The position numbers were made by a program, and so were the translations under genes. From CAIVND01 sp035532075 (GTDB lineage: Bacteria > Actinomycetota > Acidimicrobiia > Acidimicrobiales > Bog-793): DNA of 27,210 nucleotides. A model generated the notes under the pieces. It was not told the DNA's origin. It searched no databases and saw only the letters and a list, made by a program, of their open reading frames with translations. Below, in pieces: positions 23,712 to 27,210 of the stretch (positions are counted from its first letter, which is position 1; each line of letters starts with the position of its first letter). The DNA lies in contig DATKRV010000081.1 in the NCBI GenBank assembly GCA_035532075.1, forward strand, positions 1-27,210. Reading direction: 5' to 3'.

Positions 23712-24000
23712 CATGCGCTTGACCGAAGGTGAGCCGAAGGTCCGAGTGCCCGAGACGCGTCTGCGCTGTCTTCGTGCTCGACACCTTCGAACACACACGA
23801 ACAACGTCGCCGACGTTCAACGTAGATCATGGAAATCCGCGCCCTCGCAGCCCTCTGCCCGGCAAGCTGGCAACCAGAGGTGCCGCCACCAGTTGGGAAA
23901 GTCCAACGGTTCACCACCTGGCGTTCAAAAATATAAGCGTCCGAGTCCGTCACGTTCAATCCTCGTGGGGCGAGATTCTCAGCGAGAATACGTTCTCGCG
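23712..24000 (-). pseudogene. broken tyrosine recombinase (phage-type integrase), C-terminal part
   Basis: Reading all minus-strand frames together restores the C-terminal half of a tyrosine integrase. From about 23998 one frame gives RILAENLAPRGLNVTDSDAY; after a shift near 23930 another gives TPGGEPLDFPNWWRHLW, then CEGADFHDLR with box-II Arg, an in-frame TGA (23819-23817) at the expected His, then TSATLFV; a second shift near 23790 leads to STKTAQTRLGHSDLRLTF. The terminal Tyr nucleophile is lost (GQAHV where xxYAH is expected). Two shifts, a stop and a missing nucleophile make it inactive. It abuts the 3' end of tRNA-Pro, the usual place for an integrase of an element inserted in a tRNA gene. 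No intact N-terminal domain is visible upstream. Confidence 0.8.
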
Positions 24001-24450
24001 GCCGGGTCGAGAGCGCGAGGAGACCGCGGACCAAACAGGGCCTGCGTTGCGGTCACGAACTCGATACTGTATATCGATCGTTTAGACTGGCGGCCTACGT
24101 CGATAGGATCAAAGATTTCTAAGCTAATCGACCTATCAGAACACGTCTACCCGGCGTCGTTCAATTCCACACGAACCGACTGCCGGGTCCGTGTCGAACG
24201 AAATCGTACGCGGCTCGGCGTACGGTCTAGAGAGGATCCAACGAGTTGGCTCAACTAGTAGTCCTGCAAACGAAGGCCGTGAGCAGGCGTCGGGCTCGCT
24301 TTTCCAACGAAAAAGACGCGAGCCTGACCAAGTACTCGATGCTCGCTCTGATCACCCTCGTTGTTATTGCTCGCATCCGTTTTCCTCGGTCGCTGTGTTC
24401 TGAACTTATTGGACAACGATTCGGACCGACTCAACGCCGTCTTGCTGTAA
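24001..24450. other. non-coding or decayed stretch between integrase relic and DUF2079 gene
   Basis: About 450 bases with AT-richer segments (24061-24180) and no convincing gene. A 71-codon plus frame starting TTG at 24246 contains a hydrophobic stretch (SMLALITLVVIA) but no recognisable domain. A perfect 7-bp inverted repeat lies at 24205-24224. It may hold the lost N-terminus of the integrase or other decayed cargo. Confidence 0.4.
24205..24224. repeat. perfect 7-bp inverted repeat
   Basis: CGTACGC and GCGTACG flank a six-base loop (GGCTCG). There is no following U-tract on either strand, so it does not look like a terminator. It sits in the decayed tract downstream of the integrase relic and could be a recombination or protein-binding site; its role is unknown. 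Confidence 0.4.
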
Positions 24451-24510
24451 GTGCTCTCTGACGCGACAAGACGGTTCACATCTGGCCAGTCGCTTTTCGC
24501 GGTCACTCGG

Positions 24511-26019
24511 ATGCGTCGCGAGATAGCGGTTGTCTTCTTCGGGCAGCTGGCCGCCCTCCTTGCACTGAGCATCGTCCAATGGCATCTTGGGGCGCTCACG
24601 AGCGATTTCGGTTTCTACGGGCAAGCGGTTTGGCTCATCGGCCACGGCCACCTCGATCCCTGGAGTTCGTTTCTCGGCAGCGCCTTTCTCCATAACAATG
24701 CCGAGCTGATCATTTGGCCGCTTGGCTTGCTTGGTGCTCCTTTTGGTGGCAACCCATTCGTTCTCCTCGTCGTTCAGGATCTCGCGCTCGCTCTCGAGGG
24801 GCTCGTCGCGCTTGTTTGGATATCCGAGATCCTCGAACAGCACACTGATCTCAAACCGAACGCACGACACTGGCTGTGGCTGCTCGCGCTCGCGGCGGTC
24901 GCCTTTGACCCATGGTGCTTCCAAACCGCTATGTTCGACTTTCACCCCGCGTCCTTTTCTAGCCTGTTTATCCTGCTCGCATCCCGAGAACTATGGCGTG
25001 GGGGGCGTTGGCCCTACTTCGTGTGGGCTTTCCTGCTCGCTACGATCGGAACCTCCGGTGTGCTCGCGGCGATCGGCCTCGGCATCTCGGCACTGATTTC
25101 AGCTCGACCCCGGCGACTATTCGGGGTCGCAGTTATCGCCGCGAGCACCATCTGGGTGGAAGTACTCATTGCCCACGTTCTCATCGGTCAGGGCAGTGAG
25201 ATAGTCACGAAGGGCAATGGCTTTTCTTATCTGGTTCCGTTCAACCACCATCCCGGAATCTCCGACCTTCTTGTTGGCATGATGATGCATTTACCAGCCG
25301 TGGTACAGGTCGTCGCGCCAAAGCTCATCACTGCGGTGGTCTTCCTCCTGCCGGTGGGAATGATCGGATTTTTGCACCGCCTTGCAATCGGTCCGGTGCT
25401 GGCCGTCTTTGGCCCAGTAATGCTGGCTCAATCCACCCTCTTGTTCCGACTCCCTGCCGCATTCCAGATCTGGCCGGTCCTGCTGCTCGTGCTCGTCGGC
25501 TCCGTCGACCTGCTCGCCCGTAAGACCCGATTGCAACGTTTCGAAGGATCGTCGAAGATGGTCCGCCGCTACCCATCCAAGGGTTGGGTCGCGGGCTGTA
25601 CAACTGCTTGGGCCACTTGCCTTACGGTGGTATCGACGTCTGTGCTCTCTACACTGGCCTCTAGTTGGCTTGCGGTCACGCCGGCCGCCGCCGCGAGCAT
25701 CGCCTCAATCGCCGCCCGCGTTCCACCTGATGCCGAGGTGATCTGTTCGCAGGGAATTGTCGGGCGGTTCACCTCGCGAGATCAACTCTTCACGGTGATG
25801 ACTGCGCGAGAGCGCTTCCCGATCACAGCAAGGACCGTCTACTTTGTCCTCGCTCCCAACCAAGGTGTGATACAGGTCGATCCGAGTGCCACTCAGGCCA
25901 TGATCGTTTGGGTGCGGGACTTGCCAGATAGCCATGTGCTCAACTCAGCGGCAGGCGTCACCGTCGTAGCGTGGAACCCACCAGCCGGGACCTCCGCCGT
26001 TGTCCTCTCGGGAAGGTAG
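24511..26019 (+). CDS. DUF2079 family polytopic membrane protein
   Basis: A membrane protein of about 502 residues with roughly ten hydrophobic segments. The N-terminal pattern SDFGFYGQAVWLIGHGHLDPWSSF followed about ten residues later by HNNAELIIWPLGLLGAPFG is the DUF2079 signature, a family distantly like membrane glycosyltransferases of the GT-C type. The C-terminal ~110 residues form an extracytoplasmic domain with DAEVICSQGIVGRFTSRDQ. The ATG at 24511 begins at the first membrane segment; a GTG at 24451 would add 20 residues, and neither has a clear ribosome site. It is intact although it lies among decayed genes. Function is not known; a role in envelope polymer assembly is only a family-level guess. 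Confidence 0.82.
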   Translation: MRREIAVVFFGQLAALLALSIVQWHLGALTSDFGFYGQAVWLIGHGHLDPWSSFLGSAFLHNNAELIIWPLGLLGAPFGGNPFVLLVVQDLALALEGLVALVWISEILEQHTDLKPNARHWLWLLALAAVAFDPWCFQTAMFDFHPASFSSLFILLASRELWRGGRWPYFVWAFLLATIGTSGVLAAIGLGISALISARPRRLFGVAVIAASTIWVEVLIAHVLIGQGSEIVTKGNGFSYLVPFNHHPGISDLLVGMMMHLPAVVQVVAPKLITAVVFLLPVGMIGFLHRLAIGPVLAVFGPVMLAQSTLLFRLPAAFQIWPVLLLVLVGSVDLLARKTRLQRFEGSSKMVRRYPSKGWVAGCTTAWATCLTVVSTSVLSTLASSWLAVTPAAAASIASIAARVPPDAEVICSQGIVGRFTSRDQLFTVMTARERFPITARTVYFVLAPNQGVIQVDPSATQAMIVWVRDLPDSHVLNSAAGVTVVAWNPPAGTSAVVLSGR

Positions 26020-26026
26020 GTCCGAG

Positions 26027-26287
26027 GTGCTCGCCTTCGGAATCCGACCGCGGACAACGGCCGTCGTCTTCTACACACTGCTCGGCTGGTCTCTGCTCGT
26101 CGTCATCGTCGGTGGCATCGGCACCGTCAACCACTGGATCCTCGACACCTCGGTCTTCCATCAGATAGCGTCGACCGCCGCGGTCTCGCCAAATTGGGGG
26201 ATAAACGGCGTCATGACGGTAATCGGCATCGCAGGTGCGACTCTTGGTGGAGTCGCGTTCTGGCGCCGCGACTTGCAGGGCGAATAA
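26027..26287 (+). pseudogene. C-terminal fragment of an ABC-2 type permease
   Basis: An 86-residue frame from a GTG preceded by AGG. It has two membrane segments, and the order GTVNHWILDTSVFHQIAS, a short loop, VMTVIGIAGATLGGVAF and the final WRRDLQGE is the typical end of an actinobacterial ABC-2 exporter permease (the last loop, last helix and the RRD tail). The preceding ~400 residues of such a permease are absent; the DUF2079 gene ends eight bases before. A decayed TetR gene follows 32 bases later, the usual partner in ABC-permease-TetR export loci. It could instead be translated as a small membrane protein, but the truncated-permease reading fits better. Confidence 0.6.
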
Positions 26288-26319
26288 CGACCAGCAACTC
26301 AGATTCCGCGGCTTCGCCG

Positions 26320-26961
26320 ATGAGTTCGTACAACCCAAGAGTCGTTGCGTTCGAGGATCTCACCGCTCGCGCTCGAATCCGCGAAGCCGCCCTCAAGCAC
26401 TTCGCGAAACAGGGATATGAGCGCGCCACTATCTGAAACTCGCCAAGACCGCCAGAGTCTCACCGGGCTGCTTCGACACCGCTACGCGTCCAAGAACGAT
26501 CTCCGCAAAGCATCCGACGAGTAGGTGTTCGAGATGTTGCACTCTGTCAATTCGCAGATCCTCGATGTCCCGAGCAGATCGGCCGAGACCCAGCAGCAAT
26601 CGAAGCGCGTCGCGCCGTACATCGGACGATCACTCGTCGGTGTTCCCCAACCGTCGGGGCGATTTTCGACGAGATGGTAACCGTCACCAAAGAGTGGCAC
26701 GTTCGCTCGGATGAAGCTCGATCCGACTCTTCCACCATCGATCGAAGGATCCGAGCAGCCATCGTCACTGCGATGGCAATCGGTGTACCCCTGCTCCATG
26801 AGCACGTCTCGCAAACACTTGGCGTCCACATGTTCGCGCCCGAAGGCGACCGACTCATCGCTCTCGGACTTCTTGACATCTACTCGCACAAACTCATTGA
26901 CGGAACTTTCACCTCCGGCGCGCAGACCGGTTTCGACCCTCCGCCGACAAATCCTGACTGA
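26320..26961 (+). pseudogene. frameshifted TetR-family transcriptional regulator
   Basis: A full-length TetR gene is recognisable only by joining frames. The ATG at 26320 gives TARARIREAALKHFAKQGYE, the first helices of a TetR DNA-binding domain, ending at TGA 26434-26436. A shifted frame continues LAKTARVSPG, another gives LLRHRYASKNDLRKASDE then TAG (26522-26524), a further frame DPAAIEARRAV, another APYIGRSLVG, and from about 26645 an open frame to 26961 contains SPTVGAIFDEMVTVTKEWH and VPLLHEHVSQTLGVHMFAPEGD, the ligand domain. At least four shifts and two stops mean no functional repressor. It probably once controlled the export locus of which the permease fragment remains. Confidence 0.82.
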
Positions 26962-27092
26962 CGATCGTCGCGTCAAGTCCGCTACGGCAGCCCGGTTCAA
27001 ACCCAGCGAAATTCAGACTCAACAGCTGCCCTGAAATCGTTCGTTGGCAACTTCAATGTCTATTCCGAGCTTAGACCGAACTTACGGCGCTG

Positions 27093-27126
27093 AAATAAAG
27101 AGAACCCCCAGTTGATCAGGGGATTC
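27093..27126 (-). terminator. intrinsic terminator of the right-edge minus-strand gene
   Basis: On the minus strand GAATCCCC (27126-27119) and GGGGGTTC (27109-27102) form an 8-position stem with one mismatch around a nine-base loop, followed by the T-rich run TCTTTATTT. It lies about 26 bases downstream of the stop at 27153. Confidence 0.6.
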
Positions 27127-27152
27127 TTCGTAGGCCTCGCCGGTTGTTCTGT

Positions 27153-27210
27153 CTACATCGGCCCGAGTTTGGTCGGGATCGGGGCACCGATGAGATCGAA
27201 GGCCCTTCGT
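27153..27210 (-). CDS. 3' end of a minus-strand gene, partial
   Basis: The frame enters from the window edge and ends at TAG (27155-27153), giving the last 18 residues RRAFDLIGAPIPTKLGPM. Third codon positions are GC-rich and a terminator hairpin follows on the same strand, which supports a real gene. A second minus frame through the hairpin is also open. Too little is present to name a product. Confidence 0.45.
   Translation of the reverse strand, partial: RRAFDLIGAPIPTKLGPM

Noticed and set aside
23596..24034. Minus-strand frames reading through the tRNA, with the phrases GKAGFEPATSASRTLR and EGGIRTRDLSVPNAAR
   Set aside because: These are the well-known spurious translations of an antisense tRNA gene. 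Only the part beyond the tRNA, with integrase motifs, is meaningful.
26970..27020. T-arm-like sequence GGTTCAAACCC suggesting a tRNA or attachment-site remnant
   Set aside because: It is not preceded by a cloverleaf and does not match the tRNA-Pro 3' end beyond the generic T-loop, so it is probably chance.
1..27210. CRISPR array, toxin-antitoxin pair, restriction system or intact transposase
   Set aside because: No regularly spaced repeats, and no nuclease, methylase or transposase signatures were seen on either strand.

Overview
ORGANISM. The window reads as a chromosomal segment of a moderate-GC actinobacterium, most likely of the Acidimicrobiia (Ferrimicrobium/Acidimicrobium type); that rank is inference. 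Supporting signs are a mycothiol-type DinB/MDMPI protein, a topoisomerase I with a lysine-rich tail and no zinc fingers, the topA-tmk-holB order, a two-gene FluC fluoride channel, an APC permease divergent from two adjacent TrkA genes, a GlnR-like OmpR regulator with a degenerate receiver, a DUF2079 membrane protein, and frequent GTG/TTG starts. LAYOUT. 1-2.9 kb: an SDR oxidoreductase and a divergent Rid-family protein on the minus strand, a mycothiol-dependent-type enzyme on plus, and a carboxymuconolactone decarboxylase-like protein. 2.9-7.6 kb: the minus-strand replication cluster topA > tmk > holB, probably read from a TTGTCA-N17-TATCCT promoter whose spacer is a 15-bp dyad. 7.7-11.5 kb: a potassium-related locus, with a KimA-like permease carrying an extra C-terminal OB-fold on minus and two coupled TrkA/RCK genes on plus. 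11.8-12.7 kb: two overlapping fluC/crcB genes. 13.0-17.3 kb: a secreted cysteine-rich GH25-like/DUF1906-like protein with its own promoter, a short RpoD-type sigma factor, a helical hypothetical protein overlapping nadE, and glutamine-dependent NAD synthetase. 17.6-21.5 kb: a GlnR-like regulator, then minus-strand erpA > ridA > anchored beta-propeller, divergent from an mrp/apbC ATPase. 21.5-23.5 kb: a poorly coding gap, a LACTB2-like MBL hydrolase and a single-domain response regulator. 23.6-27.2 kb: tRNA-Pro(CGG) followed by a decayed accessory region with a broken tyrosine integrase, a DUF2079 membrane protein, a stranded C-terminal fragment of an ABC-2 permease and a frameshifted TetR gene; the edge holds the tail of a minus-strand gene with its terminator. 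HOW IT FITS. Most of the window is housekeeping: DNA topology, dTMP supply, clamp loading, NAD synthesis, Fe-S delivery, potassium and fluoride homeostasis. The clearest horizontal-transfer signal is the integrase relic beside tRNA-Pro. The most unusual architecture is the permease/OB-fold fusion beside the TrkA pair. I found no CRISPR array, toxin-antitoxin pair, intact transposase or clear new defence system.
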